Assembly: GCA_027186245.1 (NCBI GenBank)
Contig: CP114487.1
Coordinates: forward strand, 2,485,501 to 2,549,500
Source of the DNA: Coriaria nepalensis
Lineage: Eukaryota; Streptophyta; Magnoliopsida; Cucurbitales; Coriariaceae
DNA length: 64,000 bases
Reading direction: 5' to 3'
A program made the position numbers and the translations under genes. Under the pieces are notes generated by a model that worked only from the letters and a program-made list of their open reading frames with translations, was not told the DNA's origin and did no database searches. Shown in pieces: positions 52,201 through 64,000 of this stretch; the stretch's first letter is position 1; each line of letters opens with the position of its first letter.

Positions 52201-53701
52201 AAGCAACTCGAGTCTTAATTATCATGATCTCTATCATGATTTTCAAAGCGTATAACTTAAGATACTATACTTTATTATGATATATATTTATGGAACATAA
52301 AATATTAATTTTAATAAAATTAATAAACATGATACATAATAAATGACTTTCATAAATAACAACTAGTAATGATATTTATTATCTTATTAATATTAATATA
52401 AAAATAATATCATATAAAATTATTTATCATATCGATCAAAATCCAATTGATTTAACGGATATATATTTTCAAATAATAACAGAGACCCTTTTCTCTATGG
52501 GCCATCATCTCGATTGGGGTCAACTTCTTGACAAGGTAAGGGTTGGCTTTAGAAATGGAGAGTGATGGGAACGATGTAGTAAGAGAAGTGGCTAATAATG
52601 AAGGTAGGGAGGCAAATTTAGGGGAGGAGGTATTTTTGTGTACCACGTCCAATCAACCCATTGTTTAAAGGAGGCTTTAGAGTTGGTCACTGTATCATTA
52701 TAAATACGAGCTAAGCCCATAGCTTGCGTTAGTGTAGGTGGCTTGAATGCTTGCACCTCTTTGCATATCTTGTTCCTGAGACTAGGAACAAAAAAATGAC
52801 TAGTGCATGCATGGGACTGCCGAGGCTTTTGCTCGAAAGCTATTCAAATTGATGTTGAAACTCAGTAAGAGTATTAGTCTGAACCAGTTTGATGAGCTTA
52901 CCGAAGTGGTCTTCATACTAGAAGGGTCCAAAACATTGCTCAAGAGCGATCAAGAAATCTGGCTAGCTGGTAATGAGATGGTTCTTTGCCATTAAGTGGT
53001 ATCCAGTCCAATGCATCCCCATAAAAGGGGAAGGAAGCAATGGTTAAATGTTGTGGCTTTGAAGTATGGTAATAATCGAAGTAATGCTAAATCCGTGAAA
53101 TCCAGGTAGTAGGGTTCTCACTAGAAAATCGAGGCATTAAGATTTTAGATCATGGATTGAGATTAATGATAAGAAAATTAGAAATTATTAAAAAATGAAG
53201 ATTAATTATAATTTATAGTATTATGAATTATAAGATTAGATGATAGAGAGAGAGAGAGTGAAAAAATGTAAATAAGAATTAGAATGAAAGATGAATATTT
53301 ATAGGGAAAATTCGGATGATGAGATAAATTAAAAATTATTATATAATAAAGGGTAAAATAATAATAATAAGACTTTAAGGATTAAGAAAAAAAGTGATTC
53401 CCGCTCAATTTGAGAGGAAAAAAGAAAAAAAAAAAATCCAGAGCCCTCGCAAATTATGCATCGGTAGGTTAGGTAGCCTGTCTCGTTTGCATTAGCATGC
53501 GGTGTAAGTGAGATGAGCCGGGTTAAACCTAGCCAGGCCCTGTAGAGTCGGATTTATACAAACCCGACTGAGCCTAAAATGCTAGATCGGGCTTGATTAT
53601 ATTTTTTTATCAAGTTAACAGATCACAAATGGAACTAAAAAAGTCCAATCCATTTTAATAATTTTATTATACGCTTCAAAATGCAAAACAAGATTCTAAC
53701 A
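49232..53701 (-). mobile_element. Broken Ty3/gypsy retrotransposon
   Basis: Minus-strand gag lies at about 52480-53110: FYGDALDW, GKLIKLVQTNTLTEFQHQFE (frame-shifted), VQAFKPPTLTQAMGLARIY, then KKLTPIEMMAHREKGLCY just before the zinc knuckle. The integrase C-terminus and chromodomain lie at about 49330-50262: LSLYEAIYGKPPPTIPSYV, LLDFPSTARIHPVFHISMLK-type, then FPMFDLEKLIFAGQGNDT. Protease, reverse transcriptase, RNase H and the integrase core are missing. A 23-bp motif reading TGTTAGA...TTGCATTT on the minus strand recurs at 49232-49254 and 53679-53701 with one mismatch. These fit the starts of the 3' and 5' LTRs. Many stops; not functional. Confidence 0.8.
50263..52479. other. Noncoding 2.2-kb segment replacing the pol region of the gypsy element
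   Basis: This joins the integrase fragment directly to gag with no recognisable protein coding. It has a repeat-like texture with phrases such as AAGTCTAAGGACCATA and CTCACCTACCGGTG. It could be a nested non-autonomous element, or filler after a large deletion. No matching target duplication was found at its ends. Confidence 0.45.
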
Positions 53702-54264
53702 AATTGTGGGAGAAGTGTTTTTTTGTTTTTTTGGGGGGCCCACACTAAAGTTGAGAGGGCTATAAAGCTTTGATTTATTTTTCTTTTCTTCTTTTTGTCT
53801 TTTTAGTAAATTTTATATTTATATATATACCCTGTCATTCTTTAGTTTTCAAAATAATTACGTCATAAATTAATTTCGCTCTATTTATATTTTTTTTTAC
53901 TGGGACCATAGACAGGCAAAGTTTCAAACCCTCCCCACCACCTGTATGATGAAATGTCACTGTCACTATCGAAAACAAAATTTTTATAGTTTCAAGATAT
54001 GTTTGGGGGGACGACATTTCAAACTCCAGTTTGAACATCCAAACCTTATTCTATCCAGTAAACGCTGTTCTTACTAAATAATCTTGCCAAATATATATAT
54101 ATATATATATATAAGTGATAAATATTTTTTGATTTATAATTTAAAATTATCATATTTATTTGTAGTAATTTTAGTATCATTATTAGATTATAATTTAAGG
54201 TATTAGATTTTAAATTATAACTTTTTTCAACAGAATAAAAGAATTTTAAAATTTTACAACCATT
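53702..54264. other. AT-rich DNA beyond the gypsy 5' LTR
   Basis: Contains (TA)n near 54091-54113 and nothing else I can support. Confidence 0.5.
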
Positions 54265-54321
54265 AAAAGAAAAAGAAAAAGAAAAAGAAAAAGAAAAAGA
54301 AAAAGAAAAAGAAAAAGAAAA
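54265..54321. repeat. (GAAAAA)n microsatellite
   Basis: About nine tandem GAAAAA hexamers. Confidence 0.9.
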
Positions 54322-54689
54322 TAAAAATATTTTAATTAAATCATTATATTTATAATAAATTAATACAATTATTAATCACGTTTTAATGTAAATATATAAC
54401 AGACATGAAGTTAGAATCTTAATTAGTACATCATAGTAACATTCCACCTATTAATTTGGCAAGCCTCACATTTCCCTAGGAATCATTAAAATATTTATAA
54501 AAAGTTTAGCTAAGAAAAGTCTGCCAAACATTGAAGTCTGTGTTCTTCACATAATCAGATGGGTTTTTTTTTTCTCGAAGTAATTAAATTACACACTAAG
54601 AAATACAGACTACAAGCAAAAAATAAATTGACAACATTTTGCATTACCCATTTTCCATATGAACAAAAATTATCAAACAGAAAGTGTAC

Positions 54690-55360
54690 AAATTGAACTA
54701 AGAAGAAGGGAAGTTGTTAAGATAGAATAAAGAGATTGAGCCGTCCCGCCAATATCACCAACCAACATCATCACCACCACTGAGAACCGCCGTTACAAGC
54801 CAAAGAAGCAGCGGTGGAAGATAAACAACAGAACTGATAAAAACTGAGTTTGAAGAATAAGGCTCCTGAATTCCTCCTTACAACCAAAATCCCAGCTTTC
54901 TATGGAAGATAAAAATCCCAAATTTTCCATAATTTTGTCATGCATTGTGTTGGAAATTAAATCAACCCTAGCCACCAACATGCTCCACCGGTTCTGTATC
55001 CACTCATCCTCCGGCTCCTTCCTTTGCGGAGGATAACATCTCCACCACCACCACCACCACTCGAACAAGCCTAACATTACGAATCACACATATTTCAGAA
55101 AGGAAATGGCCCACATGCCCAAAAAAAATAAAAAAATGATGGGATTTTAAGAATTGGTCAAGAAGGCATTTTTTTATTTTTGGGGGTGGTGGGTAGGGTT
55201 GCTAGGTGAGTTAATGCTAGTCAGGAGAGAAGATGAACCCTAAAGAAGATCTAGACAAGCTGGGGAAAGAGAGAAAGAAAGGAGGACAGAAACATGGGTC
55301 GGTGATTCTACTATTTTTCTATTTTCCTCCCTACTTTCTTCTTTAAGTACTTTTTTTTTC
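54690..55360 (-). ncRNA. Candidate long noncoding transcript carrying a miR171 target-mimic-like site
   Basis: A TATAAAT box on the minus strand (55382-55388) is followed by a C/T-rich leader-like stretch (TTTCTTTCTCTCTTTCCCC near 55268-55286). A 94-codon frame follows (54793-55077, starting MLGLFEWWWWWWRCYPPQ), which I do not recognise; the poly-Trp run comes from a CCA repeat. The mimic-like site lies 37-59 bases after the stop of that frame. The ends are my guess from these signals. Short open frames of this size are common in plant lncRNAs; the frame may also be a real small gene. Confidence 0.35.
54734..54756 (-). other. miR171 endogenous target-mimic-like site
   Basis: The minus strand reads GATATTGGCG, then GGA, then CGGCTCAATC. 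The first block is the exact complement of miR171 positions 12-21 and the last block of positions 2-11. The three bases between them would bulge out at the cleavage site. Uninterrupted, this 20-mer is the known target site of miR171 in SCL6/HAM-type GRAS mRNAs. A 3-nt central bulge is the layout of IPS1-type mimics, which sequester a miRNA without being cut. No miR171-star sequence is seen within about 100 bases on the plus strand, which argues against a MIR171 gene. Confidence 0.6.
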
Positions 55361-55854
55361 TTAATTGTTTTTTTAATTTAAATTTATAAAAGGGGTTTTG
55401 TAAGAACTAAGAACAGTGGTCTGAGTGTCTGTGAACTAAGAAGGAAAAAAAATTACTTATAAAAGATAGTTTGCATTGCATTGCAGTATGGATGAGTTTT
55501 CTACTGTCATTCTGAGGTGAAAAGACTGCCCGTCTACAACACAGAGGCTAAGTAAAATATGTTTGGCTATATAGAAAATATATATATTAGCGTATTAAAG
55601 TTAAAAGAGGAGGGTTGGCGGTAGTTATGAAAGCTAACGGTAAACAAATTCGTCATTTTTTTTTGTGTGAAAATTGGTTCCAAACGGAAAATGATAGGAT
55701 ATTCTCTGTTATAAGGGATGCGTTTGCACCTACATTCGGATGTAGTGTCAAATAAACAAAACGCACTGCAATAGCACCTGATTATTGTGTTAAATAGCCA
55801 AATGTTCTCGCACTATATTAGATAGGGGCGAGTAAAGAAACTAATTCGGATTAG
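55361..55854. other. Flank of the candidate ncRNA
   Basis: Noncoding. It includes the putative promoter of the minus-strand transcript. Nothing else supported. Confidence 0.5.
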
Positions 55855-58605
55855 AATTAAAAATATTAGATTAGTTTCATAAAACATATGAACATTGACA
55901 AGTAAGCCAATAGAACTAAGGGATTTTATGCGTAGCAAGAAGGTAAATATATGTTATTTTCAAGAGACAAAGTTGAAGAGGAACATGGCTAACAATTTAG
56001 GAGAAGGAGTTTAAAGTTATATATTAGGAATGGATAAAAATAAGAATGAGGTGATAATAATAGTGAATAAAGTCTACAGGGATGCAACAGTTACTGTTAG
56101 GAGGTTTGATGATAGTATTATGAATATAACTTTAGACTTAGAATTAGAAATAATATATATTATTAGTGCGTATGCATCTTAAATGGAATTAGATGATGAA
56201 TAAGAAAGATTTTTGGGACACTTTGAGAGAGTTAGTTAATGGAATCTCCATTTCTGATAAGATTTTCTTAGGTGGTAATTTAAATGGTCATATGAGTAAG
56301 AATAGAGTTGCATATGAGAGTTCATAGAGGTCAAAGTTTTGGAGTTCAAAATAATATGGAGGTTTCTATTTTAAACTTTGCTTTAACTAATAATTTTGGG
56401 ATAGTAAATACTTTCTATAAGAAGAGGGATGATCATTTAGTGACCTTTAGAAGTGGGCATAATAGAAGTTAAATTGATTACTTTCTAGTTAGGGGACGAG
56501 ATCTAGGTATGTGTAAGAATTCTGAGGTGATACTAGAAGAGTGTTTAACGACCCAATATAGGTTATTAATCTTGAATATTTATCTTACGAGCAAAAATAG
56601 AATAGACAAAGGTCAGACTAGACTAAGAATTAAGTGGTAGACTCTGAAGAGAGATGTATGCCAAACTTTTAGAAATAAGGTATTAGATAGTCAGTTAATC
56701 TTAGAAAGTTGTGAGAATGCAAGATTGAAAGATAACATTGGTAACTCTAAACTTTTTGAACATATAGCTAAACCATATAAGGAGTGGGTCGAGGGAAGTG
56801 TTTGGAGAGGTTAAAGGAAGGGGAAGACATGACAATGAGATATGGTAGTGGAACAATGAGGTACAACAAGCAATTAGAAAAAAAGAAAATGTGGTTCAAG
56901 AATTGGGAAAAAGATAGAAATCAAGGTTCGTATGAGCTTTATAAATAAGTTAAGAAAATTAGCAGTAAAATAGCAAGAGATGCTAAGACAAGAGCATATA
57001 ATGATTTGTATAATATGCCAGATACAAAAGAGTGAGAGAAAGATATCTTCAAGATAATGAAAGTCAGATATCGAAGAACTAACATGTTAAGCATGTCAAG
57101 CATGAATATGGTAAATTTCTAGTGCAAGATAAAACAATTTTAGGTAGGTGAAGAGATTACTTCGAGACATTACCAAATAGACATGTGTAGAGAGATTAAA
57201 CTTAGAGAAATCTGATTCTTTAGAATGTAGTCATCTAGTGTTCCATCGTAGGGTTAGTTCTAAGGAAGTAAGAGAAACCTTGAAAAAGATGAAGATGGGG
57301 AAGATAGTTGGACCATATGATATACTAATTGAGATGTGAAAGTGTCTGAGAAAAGTATGAATCTAATAGCTAACTAGGCTCTTTAATAGGATTTTAAATA
57401 TTAGGAAAATGTCAGAATCATTGAGACATAGTAATGTGGTACCAATTTATAAAAATAATGAAAATATACATGATTGCTCAAACTATAGAGGGATAAAACT
57501 TATAAGTCATATAACAAAATTCTAAGAGAGTGTTATAGAGCATGGACTTAGGAGTATCATAATTGTATCATAAAATCAATTTGGTTTTATGCCGGGTAGA
57601 CCTATGACAGAAACAATCTTCTTTATTAGACAAATGATTAAAAAAATATAAAAAAACAAAATAGTATGCATATGATTTTTATTAATTTTAAAAAAAGCTT
57701 ATGATATAGTACTTAGAGAATTAATTTGATGAGTACTCGAAAGGAATGATGTGTCTCAATATTATATTGATATCATTAAAGAAATGTATGAATGAGATGT
57801 AATCGTTGTTCGATCACTAGATGAGATCTAGTGAATTCCTTTTTATAATAAGACTTCATTAAGGGTTATTTAAAGTTCATACCTCTTGTTTTTGTTATGA
57901 ATGAGCTGACGAAATATATTCAGGATAAGGTATATTGGTGTATGTTGTTTACAGATAATATTGTCATAATTGATGAAACTAGAGAAAGTGTATGTCGAAA
58001 ATTAGATAGATAGTGTGAGGCTCGAGAGAGTAAGAGTTTTAGAATTAGATGATCGAAGACAGAATATCTAAATTATAGGTTTGGTCCTAAATCTCGAAGA
58101 AAATATAATCCAATTGACATCGATGACATTGAGGTCTCATAGTATAAAACTTTTCAATATTTATGATATATTATTCAAAAGGCTAGGGACATTTTAAGGG
58201 ATATAGGCCATATGATTAAAATATGTTGGATGAAATTGAGGATGATGTCATGAGTCTTATGCGATAAAAGGATGCTCGCGAGACAGAAAAGAAAGGGTTA
58301 CAAGATGATCGTTTGATTAGCTATGCTTTATAGTTCGGAGTGTTAAGTCACTACGAGATAACATATGCATAAGATATCGGTAGTATGATTCATAAATTAA
58401 GATAGAGATGTGATAAAATATACAAGGATAAAATTATAAATGTCAAGATTATGAATTACCTAGGTATAGCTTCGATAGATGACAAAATTAAGGAGATACG
58501 TTTACTATGCTTTGGTCATGTGAAGAGATGAGCGAATACAACCCTAATTCGATAAAATGTAGATTGATAAATAAGTGGTAGACGTAGACAAAGAGGTAAG
58601 TCGTT
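55855..58605 (+). mobile_element. RTE-clade LINE relic, nearly full-length ORF but heavily decayed
   Basis: A plus-strand translation with many stops retains the order of a plant RTE polyprotein. Endonuclease: VS-NI-TLTSKPIELRDFM, ICYFQETK, IIYIISAYAS, FLGG-LNGH-like. Reverse transcriptase: VVPIYKN, NYRGIKLIS, NQFGFMPGRPMTETIFFIRQ, KKAYDIV, MLFTDNIVIIDETR. C-terminal: SKTEYLNYRFG-like, FGHVKR and SGRRRQRGK. The catalytic FADD box is altered to FTDN. No 3' simple-repeat tail or target duplication was recognised. Confidence 0.85.
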
Positions 58606-61600
58606 ATTTCTAGTAATGGGCATATATTGGCAAGTAATTTATTATATTTTAAAATTTATTTGATTATCATTAACCCAAAATAAAAAAAAAATTAAACTGA
58701 TCCTTAATATTGGTCAGATTAACAAAACCTAGATTTGAGAAAGTCAGAGAACTACTGTACAATCAGTCCTCATTGTGGTCCAAACATTACCCACTTACGT
58801 TCTCAAATAACACACTTGTACCCATCATTATTACTATTTTTTTTTTCCTTTTAAGGTGTCCATTTTTGAATTTGCATTAAAAATTTTAAGTAAAATATCA
58901 TGATTATAAATACAAGTTATAAAATAAGGTGAAGTTGACTTTAGATTTAAGTTAGCATTTTGAGTTAGTATTCATATATAAAATAATAATAAGATTAGGA
59001 GATAATTGATCAACTCACTTCTCACTCTTCCTTGCTTAAAGAGAGGCAGCAAAGTTGGAGGGCCGAGGCTAAAAAACCTCATCGAGACGGCCAATAGAAG
59101 CCATTAAAAAGAATGCTTAGTTTAATTATATTCTACCCTAACCCTAACATTCGTTTCAATGTCTCTACTCTATGGATTTTTTAAAAAGGTCCTTAGTACA
59201 TTAATAATAAGCTATTAGTTCTAATAGCGCCACCTAAACGTGATAATGCCTCGTTTTTCAAGATAATGGGAATTTACTTATTTGGGGTGGTATTAATTAC
59301 GGTACCGAGATAGAAACCTTTAATCTCGATATAATATTATTATTTATTATTTATTTATATTAAAACCATGAAAAATGAAAGGTAAAGAAGAAAAAAATAA
59401 TATATATATATATATATATATTTTTTATAATATTAACCGGAACTAATCTCAATCATCATTATTTGGATCAATACCGATAACATTATAGACTCTTACTTTT
59501 ATCCACCTGCCGAAACAAATTATGTATAGTTTAAATTAGGATAGTTTTATTAGATTATCTGGGGGATGAACTAAAATTTTTAGTACGACTACTGATGATG
59601 TATGGTGCATAATTTGGGAGTATGAGCTAAGTTTACGTGATTACTTTTGTTTAAGGTGTTTTAGAGCATCAAGTAGAGATATCATCAAAGAAAAAAAAAA
59701 AGGAGAGAGAAAGAGAAAGAGATGGTACCTGAGCAGAAGAGAAAGTAAGGTAGGCCTTAAAGCATGCAAGCAGCAGCTGGGCAAATGACAGGGATGATGA
59801 AATCATGCAGGAATCTAGTCTGATTAAACGGTCCTGATTAGAAACCTTTCCCATCCAGAGAAAGTGAATGTATATTACTTCATCCAACAATCCCATTTCA
59901 AGTAAATAAACATGGGAGTGAACTGCAAACCGAACAGGGATGATATGAACACATAACCATATATATATATATATATATGCCTTTCTTCAAAACCAAGATT
60001 TGATCGTATATATTATATATACGTTGTATCTTAAGAATGAAGATCTAAAGTCTGTGTATCATTTTCAAAAGCTTTTCTTGATCTTGCCGCTGCTTTGCTT
60101 TCTCACTTTTCTCTGTAATTGAATAAGAAAAAGAGGAAAAAGAAAAGTGTAGGAATCTAGAAAGACTGGAAGAGAGATGATAAGAAAATGATAAAAGGAG
60201 ATGGTAAAGGCAGGGTAGATCTAGGGGTTGCCCAAACGATTAGGCATGGATGATTTTCTAAGCTTAATTCGGATTCAAATTTTCTGCAAAATGTTTAAAA
60301 TTTTACAGCCCATCACTAAAAACAACACGTGAATAAATTTCTGGAATTTCCAAAAAAAAAAAGGCTGAAAGGATCGTAGGCTTTTCATTTAAGTATTAGA
60401 AAGCTGCCTAACCATCATCACCTTCTTCTTCTTTTTCTTTTTTTCAAACTCAGAAAAATCATCCATACACCTTGATTATTGGATATAATATAAACTCAGA
60501 GGAAATAGTAGACTCATGTTATATTATCGAGTAAGATAAGAGTATCATTTTAAAAATGTTATATTCGAGATTGAATCCAATTCTCACCTTAATTATCTTT
60601 CCTTTTTATATATTATATTGTATTAACATAGAATCATCCTCATCATCTTAATAAGAAAAAATTTAAATTTAAATTAAATTATTATTATAATTATTTAAAA
60701 AAGGCAACCTTGAATGGGATGTGAGAACAAAACAACTAATCAACCTCTTTTATTAATTTCATGACATAATCTATTGTACATGTAATTAGTGGTACACCAC
60801 TCCCAAGTTTTGGTTTGGGTCAGGCACTATGAATATGTTTCTGTTAGTGTCATTATTTTTATAGCAATGATATGGACATGTCCTTACTGTTTTAGATTCA
60901 ATCAACTCATGCTTTATATTTGGCTTAATTTTATGTTATGTGGTTGAACTATCAAGGGATCGACGTATGGGACATGCGAAGAAGATAAAAGATAAAAACT
61001 TTTTGAAAATGAAAAAAGAAATGGAGAAATTTGTAGAAGATAAAGTAAAGAAATAACTGCTGACTGTACGTAGTACTGCTATAGAATCAATTTTAGACCT
61101 AAAAAGAGCAGCCGTATTTATTTGACTTACAAGTAAACAAAGAATTAAATCTATAAAAAGCTACCATAAATTAGTGATAATTTTTTTAATATTTTAGATA
61201 TTTTAAGAGAATTTGTTAAGTAAATTTGTTAGGGTTTCATAATAATAAGTATTTTTTTATATATATATTTAATTTAAATTATTAATTAATTTTCTTAAAT
61301 TTATCATAAATTTTAAGTTATCTTATTATAAATAATAAATATTAAATATGGCAACCAACCAATTACTATAAGTTAAAGAACATAAAATAAGTTTATATCA
61401 AGTGACCATGTGTTAGATTTATGACTTTTTTTTTTTTAAATATAGCTCTAAGAGCATCTAAAATGTATTACAAATTATGGACGTTAGGAAAATTTATCGA
61501 TTTCAATTATTGGCCTCAGAAATTGTGATGCGAAAGCTTAATATGAAAATACGGACGTGCTAGAAATTTGAAGTTTTCATACAATGAAAATTGAAAAAAT

Positions 61601-64000
61601 AAAATAAATAAATATGCTACTAAATTGCTAAGAATTTAATTCAAGTTTTATGGAAATAGACAAAAAGATCAAGGCTAATCTAAATTCTATTTTTTCGACA
61701 TATTTACTAGCGAAAGAATTTAACTAACTATTATACTAGTATAATCTAATAGAAATCAACAAATACAAAATTAAAGATTTAAAAGATAAACGATAAATGA
61801 AATGAGTTGAAATAATAAATCTATAATTAGATTTAAAACTATACTAATTCAATAATTTTAAAGACATTAAAATCAAATCTAAGCTAAGGAAAAAAATTAA
61901 ATCTAAATTAGATCTTACACTACAACACAAATAAACAAAATGAAATTAAAGAACTTTACTGAATAAAATGAAAAACATCATCTTATTTGAGAATGACAAA
62001 TCAAGACTTTCGTTTAGGTAAGAATCTAGTGGACTAATACTACTCCTAAAAAACGGATCTAAGGAAAAAAAAATATACATTTGTTCTCGAGAGAATCGAG
62101 AATAAAAAGATAAGTGTCGGATGAACTAAGAGAATTAAAGTGTTGTGCTGAGATATGTTGTGATCTATTGATAATGGTTGATCCATAACCCAAGTCTTCT
62201 ATTTATAAGTAATTTGAAAGGTAAAACGGTCACCAAAATTTGATCAAACCTTGGCTCTCATTCATGAAAACGACCAATCTAATGTGGACTATTTTTCTAC
62301 TTTTTTTGGAGGAAAATTTGACCTTCAACGATTAAATTTTTAATTGTGTGTAGTCATTATTTCGTCCAAATGACTCTTGACTTTTCTCCTCTTCTAAATG
62401 AGGATTTTTTTTTGCCATTTTTTTAGAAAATTTTGATCCCACTTTTGAACCTTACATACTTGGCCTATATTTGTCTTCTTGTTGGCCCAAAATTCACTTC
62501 TTTATGACTATTTTTGGCAATCTTGAATGAATTAAGAGACAAAATCAAATTACTCATTAAATAAGATATTGATTTATTTTTTTTCCAGTCAGTTGAGATT
62601 GAATTCTGAGTGATCTTTATATAAGCAATCCACAGCTGATTTTTGTCACCTCATTAATCTATATGAAGTTTCCTAATCTTAGATGGGAGTTCATCTTTGC
62701 CAAATTTACCTTGATGTCCGAAATTCATGTTTTATCGGCTGATTTGATCGGTCAGGTGATTTGATCAGTCAACCAACCAATATATTAGGTCAACTCTCAT
62801 TAGCCAATTTTAATTCATTTTAAATTTTTAATCAATCATCTTCTATCATATATTCATAAAATTCTAATATCAACACTAATACTATATTGTACTAAACTAT
62901 AAATGTAGAGTATAGTATTGCATTAATAATACATCTAATATGTTCTTTTAACATGTAAGTTTTCTAATTGTTAAAAATGAGTTGATCGTCAGACTTAATA
63001 TTAACCATTAACAATTATACAAAATAGCAGAATCAGGCCAGTGTAGCTCTGATCCAAAACGGTAAAAAAAAGAAAGCTTCAGGAAACCTTATGAGATTTA
63101 CAAATAATTTTTCCATATAAAATAGAGGTAAGGAAAAGGAGAACGTGAAGAAAGGAACAAGGTGTATACTTATAACGATGAGACGCTGCATGTAAAATGT
63201 TTTCCTCCTTTTTCTACCTTGAAATATTTATATATATATTAAATTATATTATAATTATAAATATTATTTTTATTTATATAAAAATAATATTATTGACTGT
63301 ACAAAGCACTGTGAAATTGACAAGTATAAGACGTCTGGTCGGCGCAGTTAACAAGGACCTACTGCTCCCTATCAGAAGGAAACTAGGAACGGACTTATAT
63401 ACCCAATTTTACCAAATAACACCAAAAACATTGCTGCCTTGTTTTGTGGGCTCTTCCCTATCTCTTATGGTCATTATTGTTTCATTTTTTGTCTTAAAAA
63501 GGAAACAAAAGGTACAGCTACTTTGTCCTCTCTTTTCTTACCTAGTTATTATCATGGTTGATGATGAGGATGTTCCATTACGTGTTACAACCTGTAATCT
63601 TTCAGAATTTCTAGCTGTCCTAACCTAATTGGATATAATTTTCAGGGCAGACTGGCCCACCTGAGTATTTATAATGGTTTGGGCTGGCCTGTTTCGGGCC
63701 ATGTGATTTTATAGGTTTGCTATGCTTGTTCGTGTAGCTCGGTTAGAATGTGGTAGACTAAAGATTTACTATGGGCCTTCACAAAATAGTATATATATAT
63801 CAATTATGAGGTTTAGAGAAACACTAGTTTAATAAGATGCAGGTTGCATTACTATTTTCACTCTTATTTTCTTAATTTTTTCTATTTTCATCCCTGTATT
63901 TTCTATTGGGTCAGATTCATCTATGAAGTTTAAATACTTTTATCTTTGTGGTGTTATTCACAGACACAGATTCATTGAACAGACAAAGTAAAGCTAACTA
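58606..64000. other. Gene-free right end of the window
   Basis: AT-rich DNA with (TA)n near 59399-59420 and 59958-59978. The minus-strand frame 59669-59896 (75 codons, with a CAG|GTACC donor-like site near 59727) and the plus-strand frame 63197-63628 (143 codons) match nothing I recognise. 61400-62900 has the texture of old repeats. I support no gene. Confidence 0.45.

Noticed and set aside
54690..54800. A MIR171 precursor on the plus strand
   Set aside because: The miR171-like string carries three extra bases and no star-strand complement is visible within about 100 bases, so a precursor hairpin is not supported; the mimic reading on the minus strand fits better.
59755..59790. A miR160 target-mimic-like string (GCATGCA...CTGGGCA) on the plus strand
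   Set aside because: Only about 14 of 21 positions pair exactly, with G:U pairs in the seed and several mismatches; likely chance.
63197..63628. 143-codon plus-strand frame
   Set aside because: Starts in TA-rich noise and shows no recognisable domain; left as unassigned.

Overview
The window is nuclear DNA of a flowering plant, most likely a eudicot. Its genes are split into many short exons with AT-rich GT-AG introns. The spaces between genes are very AT-rich and full of microsatellites, decayed copia, gypsy, L1 and RTE retroelements, small inverted-repeat elements and scraps of plastid DNA. I cannot name the species. I support eight protein-coding loci (one cut by the left edge), one clear pseudogene, one open frame nested in an intron, and one candidate non-coding RNA.

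Layout. Positions 1-13.8 kb hold a small cluster of PQQ/quinoprotein genes of the polyvinylalcohol-dehydrogenase-like family: a minus-strand gene running off the left edge, a minus-strand pseudogene split by a solo LTR (8.0-9.4 kb), and an intact plus-strand gene (11.7-13.8 kb). An aldose 1-epimerase gene (3.1-5.2 kb) and an L1 relic lie between them. From 14 to 20 kb are a copia relic, a plastid-type alpha/beta hydrolase and a plant cysteine oxidase. From 20 to 26.7 kb there is no gene, only AT-rich DNA and a mosaic of three plastid fragments (rpoC1, clpP, psbA). From 26.7 to 33 kb a TPR protein (TTC1/TPR1-like) and a mitochondrial AFG1-like ATPase converge; the last TPR intron carries an antisense HABP4/SERBP1-like open frame. 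From 35 to 45 kb come a copia relic, a TMEM208/SND2 homologue, two inverted-repeat elements of one family, and an LRR receptor kinase of the NIK type. From 45 to 64 kb I see no conventional gene. This part holds a MULE-like MITE with a 10-bp target duplication, a broken gypsy element, a minus-strand candidate transcript with a miR171 target-mimic-like site, and a long RTE LINE relic.

The genes are ordinary plant housekeeping or signalling loci and do not form an operon-like system. They cover N-terminal cysteine oxidation (oxygen sensing), mitochondrial protein quality control, ER protein targeting, receptor-kinase signalling and sugar epimerisation. The most unusual signal is at 54734-54756. 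Read on the minus strand it is a 20-nt complement to miR171 interrupted by exactly three unpaired bases near the centre, which is the layout of an endogenous miRNA target mimic. It lies just after a short, unrecognised open frame in a stretch with promoter-like features.
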